Below are positions 54,401-62,355 of a DNA stretch of 64,000 bases, one piece after another. Position 1 is the first letter of the stretch. Each line of letters begins with the position of its first letter. Under the pieces are notes generated by a model, which did no database searches, was not told the DNA's origin, and saw only the letters and a program-made list of their open reading frames with translations. The stretch spans positions 7,626-71,625 of the forward strand of contig JANRKY010000325.1 of assembly GCA_033763135.1 (NCBI GenBank), given 5' to 3'. A program made the translations under genes and the position numbers. This DNA is from DALYLB01 sp033763135 (GTDB lineage Bacteria > Acidobacteriota > Blastocatellia > RBC074).

Positions 54401-54516
54401 GAAAAAAACTGATCCTCGACGGTTCCCGCGCCGGGCGGCGGCAGCTCTTTTTTCTTGATCCACAGGGCATGATCATCGACCCGGCGGCGCTGGCCGCGCC
54501 GGAGAAGCGAGAATAA
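51487..54516 (+). CDS. P1B-type metal-transporting ATPase fused to an HflK-like SPFH domain
   Basis: A 1009-residue fusion from ATG 51487. Residues 1-630 form a heavy-metal P-type ATPase. It has actuator TGES (183-186), membrane CPC (278-280), phosphorylation DKTGT (D322) and GDGINDAP (522-529). The usual SEHPxA is SEHAIA (359-364) and there is no N-terminal HMA domain. After a linker, a new membrane helix (about 678-695) leads into a stomatin/prohibitin (SPFH) domain, GPDEVMVVQRFGRR...GPGLHLRWPWPVE, about 699-1000, like HflK. HflK with HflC normally surrounds FtsH. The frame is continuous through the junction. The next gene, hflC-like, starts 2 bases after its stop, so an SPFH-associated metal pump is likely (inference). 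Confidence 0.9.
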   Translation: MIIVQHLSYDHLEEADGSRWAAYALFTAAVGGLLLAHWQGYLPTVFGVNTALLLALFGGYRIYYKAIAGLFEKRITAELAIVIAIGAALAIGEYIAAAEAVLIMLIGEGLEEYASRRTRKAIEQLIDLAPERARIKVEGEGERDVPIAEVRPGDVVIVRPGERIPVDGTIRFGCSSINEAPITGESLPVEKGFGETVYAGSVNTVGALEIAATGVGEETTLARIVALIENAERQKAPAVRLADRYATWFLPLLAVTAAATFYFTGDWLRTVAVLLVACPCALILATPAAVVAGIGRLARAGVLVKSGAHLEAMAGVTCFVFDKTGTLTAGRPVIDRIACFNGRDENDLLKLAALAEQRSEHAIARRIVEETRARGLYVAEAEEVRIEPGLGVEARANGTRVVVGNRRMLASRRIALTEAAESALIALEQAGGTPIIVVENEEAQGAISVCDELRAEAGAVIRALREAGIARIVLLTGDRERVAQTIGRDAGVDEIHAELLPARKVELIERLKRDGLRVAMVGDGINDAPALAAADVGIAMGGGGTDIAIEEAGIVLMNDRLERLPLLLDVGRATLAVIRQNVWGFALAFNLASVAAASLGWLGPAGAAATHQVSALLVVLNALRLLAYGQVREHALTKRSVAFTRDAGHWLAHLAPRRGLDRLFAIVARLFQQRKPVVLRAVAALFLLVYGLSGLTLVGPDEVMVVQRFGRRAGAAGPGLHLRWPWPVEQTTKLKPRRVQVAELGFRTLTAGSEDASAEPPAYEWNLQHRSGRYEKRPDEALMLTGDENLIEVNAVAQYAIGAPEDYLFAATAPANLVAVAAESALRSLIGKNTLDAALTTGRREIERQARDLAQRKLDEYHSGARILGVQLLDVHPSLEVVDAFRNVAGASEEKNTLINQAEAYRNEQLELARGQALARLAAAAGYTTERGNRAQGDAERFIQAEGAFRQAPGVTETRLYLESIEQVLAGRKKLILDGSRAGRRQLFFLDPQGMIIDPAALAAPEKRE

Positions 54517-54518
54517 CG

Positions 54519-55406
54519 ATGCAAGAGAATCGACGAAAGATGCTGCGTCTTGCGGCGCTGGCCTTGCTGGCGCTCACGATCGCGCTGCGCGCGGTCTTTG
54601 CGCTCGACGAGACGCAATACGGGGTCGTCACGCAATTCGGGCGGCCGGTGCGCACGCTGACGGCGGCCGGACTTCACGCCAAGTGGCCCTGGCAGAGCCT
54701 CCTCACGTTCGAGAAGCGCCTGCTGATCTACAACCCGCGCCCCTCCGAGTTTCTGACGCGCGATAAGAAGAACATCGTGGTCGACAGCTATGTCTGCTGG
54801 CGCATCGCCGATCCGAACCGCTTCCTGCAGACGACGGGCGATCTGCCGGGCGCAGAGATGCGGCTGCACGACACCGTCTGGGCGGCGACAGCGGCGGCGC
54901 TGGGCAACGCCGATCTGGCCTCGCTGGTTTCGACCCGGGCCGAAGCCGTTCAGGTGGAAGAGCTCATGCGGCAGGTCGCCGAACAATGCCGCGCGCGCGC
55001 CGCGGAACAGTACGGCATCGAGGTCGTGGACGTGCGCATCAAGCGCGTCACGCTGCCCACGCAGAACCGCGAGAGCGTCTTCGCCCGCATGCGCGCCGAA
55101 CGCGAACGCATCGCCAAACAATATCGCGCCGAGGGCGAGGCGGAAGCCATGAAGATTCGCGCCGAGGCCGATCGCGAAAAGGCCCGCGTGCTTTCCGAGG
55201 CCTACAAGGAGGCCGAACGGATTCGCGGCGACGGCGACGCGGAGTCCACCCGCATCTATGCCGCGGCCTATTCGCGCGACCCGAAATTCTACAAGCTGGT
55301 CCGCACGCTCGAAGCCTACAAGAAGGTGATCGATCCGAACACCACCGCGATCCTCTCTTCCGATTCCGAACTGCTGCGGCTGCTGACGCAGGGGAGGGCG
55401 AAGTGA
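54519..55406 (+). CDS. hflC: HflC-like SPFH protein
   Basis: A 295-residue protein starting 2 bases after the fusion gene. One membrane helix (about 9-28) leads into an SPFH domain: ALDETQYGVVTQFGRPVRTL, AGLHAKWPWQSLLTFEKRL, and the coiled-coil region RMRAERERIAKQYRAEGEAEAMKIRAEADRE, diagnostic of HflC. With HflK it forms a periplasm-facing cage that modulates FtsH. Here both flanking genes encode HflK-like domains. Its stop overlaps the next start (GTGA). Confidence 0.9.
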   Translation: MQENRRKMLRLAALALLALTIALRAVFALDETQYGVVTQFGRPVRTLTAAGLHAKWPWQSLLTFEKRLLIYNPRPSEFLTRDKKNIVVDSYVCWRIADPNRFLQTTGDLPGAEMRLHDTVWAATAAALGNADLASLVSTRAEAVQVEELMRQVAEQCRARAAEQYGIEVVDVRIKRVTLPTQNRESVFARMRAERERIAKQYRAEGEAEAMKIRAEADREKARVLSEAYKEAERIRGDGDAESTRIYAAAYSRDPKFYKLVRTLEAYKKVIDPNTTAILSSDSELLRLLTQGRAK

Positions 55407-56479
55407 ACTTCGACTTTTTCGGCGGCCGATCTTCGTCCGATCATCCTCATCCACACGATCACGGGGATGGCGGGCATCATCACGGACACGACCATTCGCA
55501 CGAGCCCGGGCTGCGCGCGCCGTGGCGAAGCGGTCGCGCGGCGAGCTTTCTGCGGGAGCATTTCCGGCTGATCGCGCTGCTGCTCTATTTCGCGAGCGGG
55601 CTCTATCTGGTTGCGCCCGAACAACAGGCCGTGGTCACTCGGTTTGGGCGGGTCGTGGCGAACGGCGTCGGGCCGGGCCTGCATTATCACTGGCCCTGGC
55701 CGGTCGAGGGCATCGTCAAGTTGAAGGCGCTCGAAACCAAGCGCCTGACGCTCGGCGTCGAGATGCCCGATCAGGTGCTGGGACGCGGCGGCGGCGCCCG
55801 GGTGCAGTTTCTGACGGGCGACCAGAACATCATCGCGGTCGTCGTGGCGGTTCAATACGGGATCAAGGACGCGGGGGCATATCTCTTCCGCGCGGAGGAC
55901 GCCACGCGGCTGATCGAGACGGCGGTGGCGTCGGCCTTTGCCCATACGATCGCCGTCGAGCCCGTGGACAATCTCCTGACGACGGGCAAGGCCGCCGCGC
56001 AGAACGCCACGCTGGCGCGTGCGCGGGCCTTGCTGGACGGATACGGCAGCGGCGTCCATCTCAGCGCCGTCAGCATCGAAAACGTCGCGCCGCCGGAGGA
56101 GGTCGCCGACGCGTTTCGCGAAGTCGCCAGCGCCCGCGCTGATCGCGATCGCATCATCAATGAAGCCCACGGCTACGCCAGCGACGCGCTCGCCAAAGCC
56201 GCCGGCGAGGCCGGCAAACTCGTCAGCGACGCCGGCGGCTATCGCGAACAGCGCATCAACGAAGCGCAGGGCGAGGCGGCGCGGTTCGACAAACTGCTGA
56301 CCGCGTCCGGGCAGGCGCGCGATCTCACGGGGCAGCGCCTCTATCTGGAAGCCATGGAAGAGATCCTGCCGCGGATGAAGAAGGTCGTGATCGATTCCGC
56401 GGGCGGCCGCGGCCTGGTCGATCTCGGCATCTTTCAGCCGGGGCTGTCGCCCCGCCCGACGCCGTCATCGCCGAAATAG
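55403..56479 (+). CDS. hflK: HflK-like SPFH protein with His-rich N-terminus
   Basis: A 358-residue protein with GTG start 55403, overlapping the hflC stop by 4 bases (GGGGAGGG upstream). Residues 14-33 contain ten His in HPHPHDHGDGGHHHGHDHSH, a likely metal-binding tail on the cytoplasmic side. A membrane helix (about 58-74) precedes the SPFH domain: APEQQAVVTRFGRVV, GPGLHYHWPWPVEGIVKLK, and a helical region INEAQGEAARFDKLL. Usual HflK N-termini are Gly-rich, not His-rich. Together with the upstream metal ATPase, this suggests metal delivery or sensing at an SPFH platform (inference). Confidence 0.9.
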   Translation: MNFDFFGGRSSSDHPHPHDHGDGGHHHGHDHSHEPGLRAPWRSGRAASFLREHFRLIALLLYFASGLYLVAPEQQAVVTRFGRVVANGVGPGLHYHWPWPVEGIVKLKALETKRLTLGVEMPDQVLGRGGGARVQFLTGDQNIIAVVVAVQYGIKDAGAYLFRAEDATRLIETAVASAFAHTIAVEPVDNLLTTGKAAAQNATLARARALLDGYGSGVHLSAVSIENVAPPEEVADAFREVASARADRDRIINEAHGYASDALAKAAGEAGKLVSDAGGYREQRINEAQGEAARFDKLLTASGQARDLTGQRLYLEAMEEILPRMKKVVIDSAGGRGLVDLGIFQPGLSPRPTPSSPK

Positions 56480-56505
56480 GTCGCCCCTCAACCCGTCGCG
56501 AGAAC

Positions 56506-56937
56506 ATGATGAAAAAGCGCCTGCCCGTTGTCGCCACTCTTCTGCTCATTGCCGCCGCGCTCGCATATTTCACCCGCGGACAGCGGCCCGCCGAGTCGAC
56601 GGCCCCGCTTCCGATCGGAGACACGCCCGAAGCCGTGATCTGGCATATGGCCGACGCCGCGCGTACGGGAGACACGGCGGCCTATCTGGACTGTTTCAGC
56701 GGAGAACTGCGCGAGAAACTGCGCAGGACGGCCGTCGACCTCGGCGAAGAGCCCTTCCGCCAGTATCTTCAGCGGCTTCACGACGAGGTCGCCGGCCTCG
56801 CCGTCTCCGACCTCATCCGCAACGGCGCCGATGAAGTCAGCCTCCTCGTCGAATTCGCCCACCGCGATCGCAACGAGTCCCAGCGCCATCACTTCCGCCG
56901 CGAGAACGGCGCCTGGAAGATCGTTCGCATCGAGTGA
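56506..56937 (+). CDS. Small membrane-anchored hypothetical protein
   Basis: A 143-residue protein, 26 bases after the hflK-like stop. An N-terminal anchor (VVATLLLIAAALAYF) is followed by DTPEAVIWHMADAARTGDTAAYLDCFSGELREKL and a beta-rich end (HHFRRENGAWKIVRIE). This layout is like NTF2/SnoaL or DUF4878-type lipoprotein folds. Likely the last gene of the ATPase-SPFH operon. Function unknown. Confidence 0.75.
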   Translation: MMKKRLPVVATLLLIAAALAYFTRGQRPAESTAPLPIGDTPEAVIWHMADAARTGDTAAYLDCFSGELREKLRRTAVDLGEEPFRQYLQRLHDEVAGLAVSDLIRNGADEVSLLVEFAHRDRNESQRHHFRRENGAWKIVRIE

Positions 56938-56962
56938 GGATCGGGCAACAAGCCGGCAGGGA

Positions 56963-57060
56963 AGAAGAAAAACGGAATCCATGAAAAAACGGAACAGACG
57001 GAGCCTGCGATTACAGGCCTCCGTTTGTTCCGCTCTTTCCGTGGATTTCGTTTTTCTTCT
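56963..57060. terminator. Long imperfect hairpin after the ATPase-SPFH operon
   Basis: The left half from AGAAGAAAAACGG (56963) pairs with the right half ending CGTTTTTCTTCT (57060) over about 45 positions with several mismatches; the tip is GCCTG/CAGGC. The 3' side is T-rich. It lies between the convergent ends of the plus operon (56937) and the minus M28 gene (57066), and may terminate both. Confidence 0.65.
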
Positions 57061-57065
57061 ATTGA

Positions 57066-58679
57066 TTACGGCCGGGCCGGGGGCGGGGGCGGCATGGCCT
57101 CCTTGGTGAAGCGCGGCAGCATCTCATCGCGCATGGCGAGATGATAGAGGGCGGCGGCGATCACGATGGCGGATTTCCGGGCATCGTCCTCGATGATGCG
57201 TTCATAGGTATCGAGGTTGGTGTGCCAGGTGACATTGAAATACTCGATCGGATCCTGTCCCACGCCGATGCCGGGAAGGCCGGCCTGGCTGAACGAGGTG
57301 TTGTCCGATCCGCCGAGGAACCGGCTCCGCGAGGAGATCACGCCCATGAAGCCCAGATCCTCGAAGGGCGCCAGGACGGGGCGGAGCGACGCGGCGACCT
57401 CCGGCGGCCCGAAGATGCTCATGCCGCGCGCGCGGCCCGTTCCCGAGTCGATGTTGAAATAGCCGCCGAATTTGGCGAACTCCGGTTTGGGCGCCTCGGC
57501 GGAGCCGAAGTGCTCCTTGACGTACGCCTGCGAGCCGAGCAGTCCCTGCTCCTCGCCGCCCCAAAGGGCGACGCGGATGGTGCGGCGGGGCGTGACGCCG
57601 AGCGCCTTGAGAATGCGCGCGGCCTCCATCATCGTCGCGCAGCCGATCGCGTTGTCGGTCGCGCCCGTCGCCGCGTGCCAGGAGTCGAGGTGGCCGCCGA
57701 GCATGATCACTTCGTCCTTCTTGTCGGAGCCGGGAATCTCGGCGATGGCGTTGTACGAGGTCTTTCCTTCCGGATAAGACGCGTTGACGACATTGATTTC
57801 GACCTCGACGGGCGTGCCGTCGGCGAGAATCCGCGTGATCCGTCCATAGTCTTCGTTGCTGATGATGACGGTCGGCACGGCCTTTGCGAGATCGAAGGTC
57901 CGGTTATTGAAGGCCCGGATGCGGCGCTGTTCCATCTCGCTGCCGTTCACCCGGACGCCGGCCTTGTTCGCGACCAGAAAAGCGTCGAGCTGTTCGGCGA
58001 CGACGCGCGGGCTCAGCTTGCCCGCGGCCGGCTGCGCCTGCGGTTGCGGGCCGCCCTGCCGCTGCGGCGGGCCGCCGCCCGGGGCGCCGTCGCCGGAATA
58101 GCGATCCTTGGCCATCTTGTCGTCCAGCCGCTTTGCCGGCGGATTGATCACGACCGGCGTGGTGATATGCCGGCCGACCAGCACGACCTTGCCGCCCACC
58201 TTGTCCTTCAGCGAATTGAACCAGGCGGTCAGTTCCTCCTGCGTCGGCGCGGCCGGCGGAATCATATGAACGACCTGCGACTTGACCGTTCCGTTCGTGC
58301 TCGGCGTCCAGGCCAGCACCTCGCACTGCAGCGGCTCCTTGTAGGGCGCGGTCACGTGCGCCGTGGCCCGTTCGTTCAACCATCCCGGATGGCCGAAATC
58401 CCAGGGCTCCAGATGACCGTTCGAGAATCCCCACGTCGTCATTTGTTTGACGGCCCATTCGGCTGCGTTCTTATGGTTCGGCGATCCCGTCAGGCGCGGG
58501 CCATAGACGTCGGCCAGAAAATGCATCGTCCGCATGATCTGGGAGTTCTCCATCCCCTCCTTGCGGATCCGGGCCTGCACTTCGGCATCCGGATTGGCCG
58601 CCTGTTGCCCCGCCGCCGAAGGCGGAATGGAGGGAAGCAGAAGTACGCTCACAAGCAAAACGGCAAGCACTCGCATCAT
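57066..58679 (-). CDS. Exported M28 family zinc metallopeptidase
   Basis: A 537-residue minus-strand protein. Start 58679 follows GAGGAGA on its strand; 58676 is also Met. Signal peptide about 1-25 (LAVLLVSVLLLPSIPPSAAG). A PA-like insert lies at about 120-280, with a Gly/Pro/Gln-rich loop. The zinc ligands of M28 are all present: GGHLDSWH, GATDNAIG, GGEEQGLLG, NIDSGTG and WHTNLDT. It is expected to be an aminopeptidase or carboxypeptidase acting outside the cytoplasm. Confidence 0.92.
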   Translation of the reverse strand: MMRVLAVLLVSVLLLPSIPPSAAGQQAANPDAEVQARIRKEGMENSQIMRTMHFLADVYGPRLTGSPNHKNAAEWAVKQMTTWGFSNGHLEPWDFGHPGWLNERATAHVTAPYKEPLQCEVLAWTPSTNGTVKSQVVHMIPPAAPTQEELTAWFNSLKDKVGGKVVLVGRHITTPVVINPPAKRLDDKMAKDRYSGDGAPGGGPPQRQGGPQPQAQPAAGKLSPRVVAEQLDAFLVANKAGVRVNGSEMEQRRIRAFNNRTFDLAKAVPTVIISNEDYGRITRILADGTPVEVEINVVNASYPEGKTSYNAIAEIPGSDKKDEVIMLGGHLDSWHAATGATDNAIGCATMMEAARILKALGVTPRRTIRVALWGGEEQGLLGSQAYVKEHFGSAEAPKPEFAKFGGYFNIDSGTGRARGMSIFGPPEVAASLRPVLAPFEDLGFMGVISSRSRFLGGSDNTSFSQAGLPGIGVGQDPIEYFNVTWHTNLDTYERIIEDDARKSAIVIAAALYHLAMRDEMLPRFTKEAMPPPPPARP

Positions 58680-58713
58680 AGAAAATTGTTCTCCTCGGAA
58701 GGTGGTTGGAGTT

Positions 58714-59141
58714 CCGCCTTCAGGCCAATGGCAATAAGTTAACCCGAGTCTGGGGTTGGGAAATGCTGAATATAAATAGCTTAGCGAAATTAGCCCAATA
58801 TTTAGGGCCGACGGTGCTCGCAAAGCCCAATAAAATAGCGCGATCCCCACACCAATTTGGAATGGCTTGCTCGCAAGCTACTGATTCTAAATTCTTTCTC
58901 AACCCCAGACTCGGGTTAAGTTAAGCAAGAAGAAGGCCTCACGCGAAGACGCGAAGACGCAAAGAAGAGTGATATCCGGGTTTTCTTCCTCTTCGCGTTC
59001 TTTCTTTTCTCCCCCGCTGGCCACGCAGCACATGGGATTTCTGAATCGAAAGCAAAAACGCGAAGAAGACTTGCTTATTTCCACTTCGCGCTTTCGCGTC
59101 TTCGCGTGAGGCTAAACTTAACGCCATTGGCCTTCAGGCGG
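58714..59141. repeat. Composite 428-bp element with nested inverted repeats
   Basis: Ends 58714-58741 and 59113-59141 are imperfect inverted copies (CCGCCTTCAGGCCAATGGC and GCCATTGGCCTTCAGGCGG). Inside lies a perfect 20-base inverted pair, 58739-58758 with 58900-58919 (core CCCGAGTCTGGGG), around an AT-rich stretch. A third inverted pair, CCTCACGCGAAG (from 58937) with CTTCGCGTGAGG (to 59110), follows. No coding capacity was found. It occupies most of the gap between the M28 gene and glgA. Confidence 0.6.
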
Positions 59142-59235
59142 TTTGTCGATGGCGCAAGGCGGTCCGCCGGAAGGCGGAACGCCAGACGCCGCATCAATGT
59201 TTTCCGAAACCGCAGGCTAGCAGCCCGCTTCGCGG

Positions 59236-59265
59236 TTGACAAGGTTTCAATGGCGCACTTAGTAT
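59236..59265 (+). promoter_or_regulatory. Sigma-70-type promoter of glgA
   Basis: TTGACA (59236-59241), an 18-base spacer and TAGTAT (59260-59265) lie 55 bases before the glgA start. The -35 is a perfect match to consensus. Confidence 0.6.
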
Positions 59266-59320
59266 CTCGAATCAATTTCACATCGAGAAAAGACGAAAGG
59301 CTCCTGTCCCAGACACAACG

Positions 59321-60775
59321 ATGCGCGTCATTCTGGCTTCATCCGAAGTTGTGCCCTACTCCAAGACTGGCGGGTTGGCGGATGTCGCCGGAGCCCTGCC
59401 CAAGGCCCTCGCGCGCGTCGGCTGCGACATCTCCGTCATCACGCCGCGATATACGGGCCTGGGAAAGCGCCACGGCGACGTCGTCGCCCACGAAACGGGC
59501 GATCTCCTGTTTCAGGATCTGGCGGTTCCGTTCGACGGCGGAACGAAGTACGCGTCGGTCTGGCGCGACTGGATCGACGGTTCGCCGGTCTATTTCATCG
59601 ATAATGCGGAGTATTTCGGCCACGGATACATCTACGGCTCGGGCAATTTCGATGTCGAGCGGTTCGCCTTCTTTTCTCGCGCCTGTCTGGAACTCGCCCG
59701 CCGCATCGGGGGACCGCCCGATATCTTCCACTGCAACGACTGGCAGACGGGCTTTATTCCCGCCTATCTCCGCACCGTCTATTCGCGGGACCCGTTTTAT
59801 GCGGGGACGGCCACGCTCTATACGATTCACAATCTGGCGTATCAGGGATTCTTCGATCCCGCGCTTCTGCCGAAGTTCGGGTTCGGCTGGGATGTGTACG
59901 AGCACGGGATGGAGTTTCACAATTCGGCGTGCGCGATGAAGGCGGGGCTCTATTTTGCGACGGCGCTCTCGACGGTCAGCCCGAAATATGCGCAGGAGAT
60001 TCAGACGCCGGAGTTCGGGAACAAGCTGGATGGACTGCTGCGCTGGCGGCGGAGCGATCTGCTCGGCATTCTGAACGGCGTCGATTATCACGAATGGAAT
60101 CCCGAAACCGATCCGCATCTGGCGGCGAACTATTCGGTTCATCATCTCGACGGAAAGAGGGCCTGCAAGAAGGAGCTGCTGGAGCGCTATCATCTGCCGG
60201 TCGATCTGGACAAGCCGATTGTCGCGATCATCTCGCGGCTGACGCCCCAGAAGGGCGTCGATCTGATCATTGACGCGATCTGGCGGATTCTGGATACGGG
60301 CGCCTATTTCATTCAGCTCGGATCGGGCGCCGACAGTTATGAGGGCTATCTGCAGCACGTCCGTGATTCCGTGCCGGCGCAGGTGGGCGTCCATTTCGGC
60401 TTTAACGGCCCGCTCTCGCACCAGATCGAGGCGGGCGCCGACCTCTTTCTGATGCCGTCCTCGTACGAGCCCTGCGGCCTGAACCAGATGTACAGCCTCA
60501 AATACGGGACTGTCCCAATCGTTCGCGGCGTCGGGGGGTTGGATGATACAATCCGTAATTTCGAGCCCACCAGCGAGCAGGGAAACGGCTATAAGTTTCA
60601 TGACTATTCGGCCGACCGGTTGGTGGAGAAGTTCTATGAATCGCTGATGGTCTATTATGACCGCGACCTCTGGCGCAAATTGCAGCGAAACGGCATGCAG
60701 GAGGACTTCTCCTGGGAGCGGGCGGCGCACACCTATCTGGACGCCTATCGCCGGGTGGCCGCTTCGCGCAGATGA
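59321..60775 (+). CDS. glgA: Glycogen synthase (ADP-glucose type)
   Basis: A 484-residue GT5 glycosyltransferase from ATG 59321. The N-terminal MRVILASSEVVPYSKTGGLADVAGALPKAL includes the KTGGL ADP-glucose site (15-19). Later blocks HCNDWQTGFIP, ISRLTPQKGVDLI and LMPSSYEPCGLNQMYSLKYG are the classical GlgA motifs. It adds glucose from ADP-glucose to alpha-1,4-glucan. Length is normal. It has its own promoter. Confidence 0.96.
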   Translation: MRVILASSEVVPYSKTGGLADVAGALPKALARVGCDISVITPRYTGLGKRHGDVVAHETGDLLFQDLAVPFDGGTKYASVWRDWIDGSPVYFIDNAEYFGHGYIYGSGNFDVERFAFFSRACLELARRIGGPPDIFHCNDWQTGFIPAYLRTVYSRDPFYAGTATLYTIHNLAYQGFFDPALLPKFGFGWDVYEHGMEFHNSACAMKAGLYFATALSTVSPKYAQEIQTPEFGNKLDGLLRWRRSDLLGILNGVDYHEWNPETDPHLAANYSVHHLDGKRACKKELLERYHLPVDLDKPIVAIISRLTPQKGVDLIIDAIWRILDTGAYFIQLGSGADSYEGYLQHVRDSVPAQVGVHFGFNGPLSHQIEAGADLFLMPSSYEPCGLNQMYSLKYGTVPIVRGVGGLDDTIRNFEPTSEQGNGYKFHDYSADRLVEKFYESLMVYYDRDLWRKLQRNGMQEDFSWERAAHTYLDAYRRVAASRR

Positions 60776-60809
60776 CGGATTGTCTGTGTGCTGGCGAACA
60801 GACCGGGTT

Positions 60810-60818
60810 TGCTATAAT
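60810..60818 (+). promoter_or_regulatory. Extended -10 promoter upstream of trxA
   Basis: TGCTATAAT at 60810-60818 is a TGn extended -10 with a perfect TATAAT; no good -35 is seen, which is tolerable for this type. It implies a leader of about 220 bases before trxA that includes the copy B hairpin. Confidence 0.5.
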
Positions 60819-60912
60819 GAAAAACGTTTGGAGTTTCGCCCGCAGGCGGAATTCAACTGGTGAAATGGGGCCGCCGGCAGGCGGACCGCCGAACAATTTT
60901 TGAGGAGTCGTA

Positions 60913-61034
60913 CATGCCGCGTGGCGACGCCTGAACAATGAAAATCTCATTCACAAAGATGCGCGAAGAGACACGAAGGTGAAGCTTCCCTTCGTGTCTC
61001 TTCGTGCAACTTCGTGGATGATTTCCTGAGGAGG
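60913..61034. repeat. CACGAAG leader element, copy B (5' of trxA)
   Basis: Starts with catgccgcgtggcgac, then arms 60947-60978 and 60990-61021 (TCATTCACAAAG... with CTTCGTGGATGA). It ends in atttcctGAGGAGG (to 61034), the ribosome site of trxA at 61040. Same order of blocks as copy A. Confidence 0.8.
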
Positions 61035-61039
61035 ACGTT

Positions 61040-61375
<336 letters not shown>

Positions 61376-61405
61376 TCGGGCGCAAGATCGAAAGCAATCA
61401 TTCTT

Positions 61406-62341
61406 ATGGCAACAGATTACGATGTCGTTATCATCGGCGGCGGACCGACGGGGTTGGCCGCCGCCGTCTACACCGGGCGTTCGCTGCTCAAGACGCTGGT
61501 GATCGAGAAGCAGTATTTCGGCGGGCAGATCGTCAATTCATTCGCGATCGACAACTATCCCGGGTTCGCCGATGGGATCTCCGGATATGAGTTCACGCAG
61601 GCGTTCGTCAAGCATGCCACGCGGTTCGGGGCGGAGGTCCGCGAGGGCAACGGGGCGTCGAAGCTCACGAAGGAAGAGGATGGAAACTTCGCCGTCGAGC
61701 TCGCCGACGGGAGCGTGGTTCGCGCGAAAGCCGTAATTCTGGCGATGGGCCGCCATCCGCGCCGGTTGGACGTGCCGGGTTATGACACGCTCTTCGGGAA
61801 GGGCGTCAGCGTCTGCGCGACCTGCGACGGCGCGTTCTTCAAGAATGTGCCGATTGCGGTGGTGGGCGGAGGCAATTCGGCGGTCGAGGAGGGCAGCTTC
61901 ATGATCCGGTATGCCTCCGAGATCCACTCGGTTCACCGACGCGACCACTTTACGGCGCAGAAGATCCTGGTGGAGGAGTATCTGCACAGCCCGAAGGTCA
62001 GGCCGGTGTGGAACTCCGTCGTCGAAGAGATCTATGGGGACAAGGAGGTCGACGGCTTGCGGGTTCGCAATCTGGAGACCGGCGATAAGGCGGATCTGCC
62101 GGCCAAGGCGGTCTTTGTCTTCATCGGGTGGATTCCCAATTCGGAGCTTGTCCGGGGGATGGTCGAAACCGATGCGGATGGGCGGGTGATCGTCAATGAA
62201 CTGATGGAGACCAAGGTACCGGGGCTCTTCGCGGGGGGCGATCTCTGCGTTCGCCCGATCTATCAGCTTGCGAACGTCGTCGCGGACGGGGTGCAGGCGG
62301 CGGTCTCCGTGGAGAAGTATCTCGAAAGCAGGAAGCACTGA
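61406..62341 (+). CDS. trxB: Thioredoxin reductase (NADPH)
   Basis: A 311-residue FAD/NADPH enzyme. The FAD motif GGGPTGLAAA starts at residue 11, the redox pair is C137-A-T-C140, and the NAD(P) motif is VVGGGNSAVEEG. The C-terminal FAD contact is GLFAGGDLC. Ordinary length. It forms a pair with trxA; purA starts 14 bases after its stop, so all three may be co-transcribed. Confidence 0.95.
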   Translation: MATDYDVVIIGGGPTGLAAAVYTGRSLLKTLVIEKQYFGGQIVNSFAIDNYPGFADGISGYEFTQAFVKHATRFGAEVREGNGASKLTKEEDGNFAVELADGSVVRAKAVILAMGRHPRRLDVPGYDTLFGKGVSVCATCDGAFFKNVPIAVVGGGNSAVEEGSFMIRYASEIHSVHRRDHFTAQKILVEEYLHSPKVRPVWNSVVEEIYGDKEVDGLRVRNLETGDKADLPAKAVFVFIGWIPNSELVRGMVETDADGRVIVNELMETKVPGLFAGGDLCVRPIYQLANVVADGVQAAVSVEKYLESRKH

Positions 62342-62355
62342 CTCTCTGGAACAAC

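Noticed and set aside
58929..59110. CRISPR-like array of CGAAG repeats
   Set aside because: Units are short, irregular and inverted, with no constant spacers and no cas genes; they are hairpin repeats.
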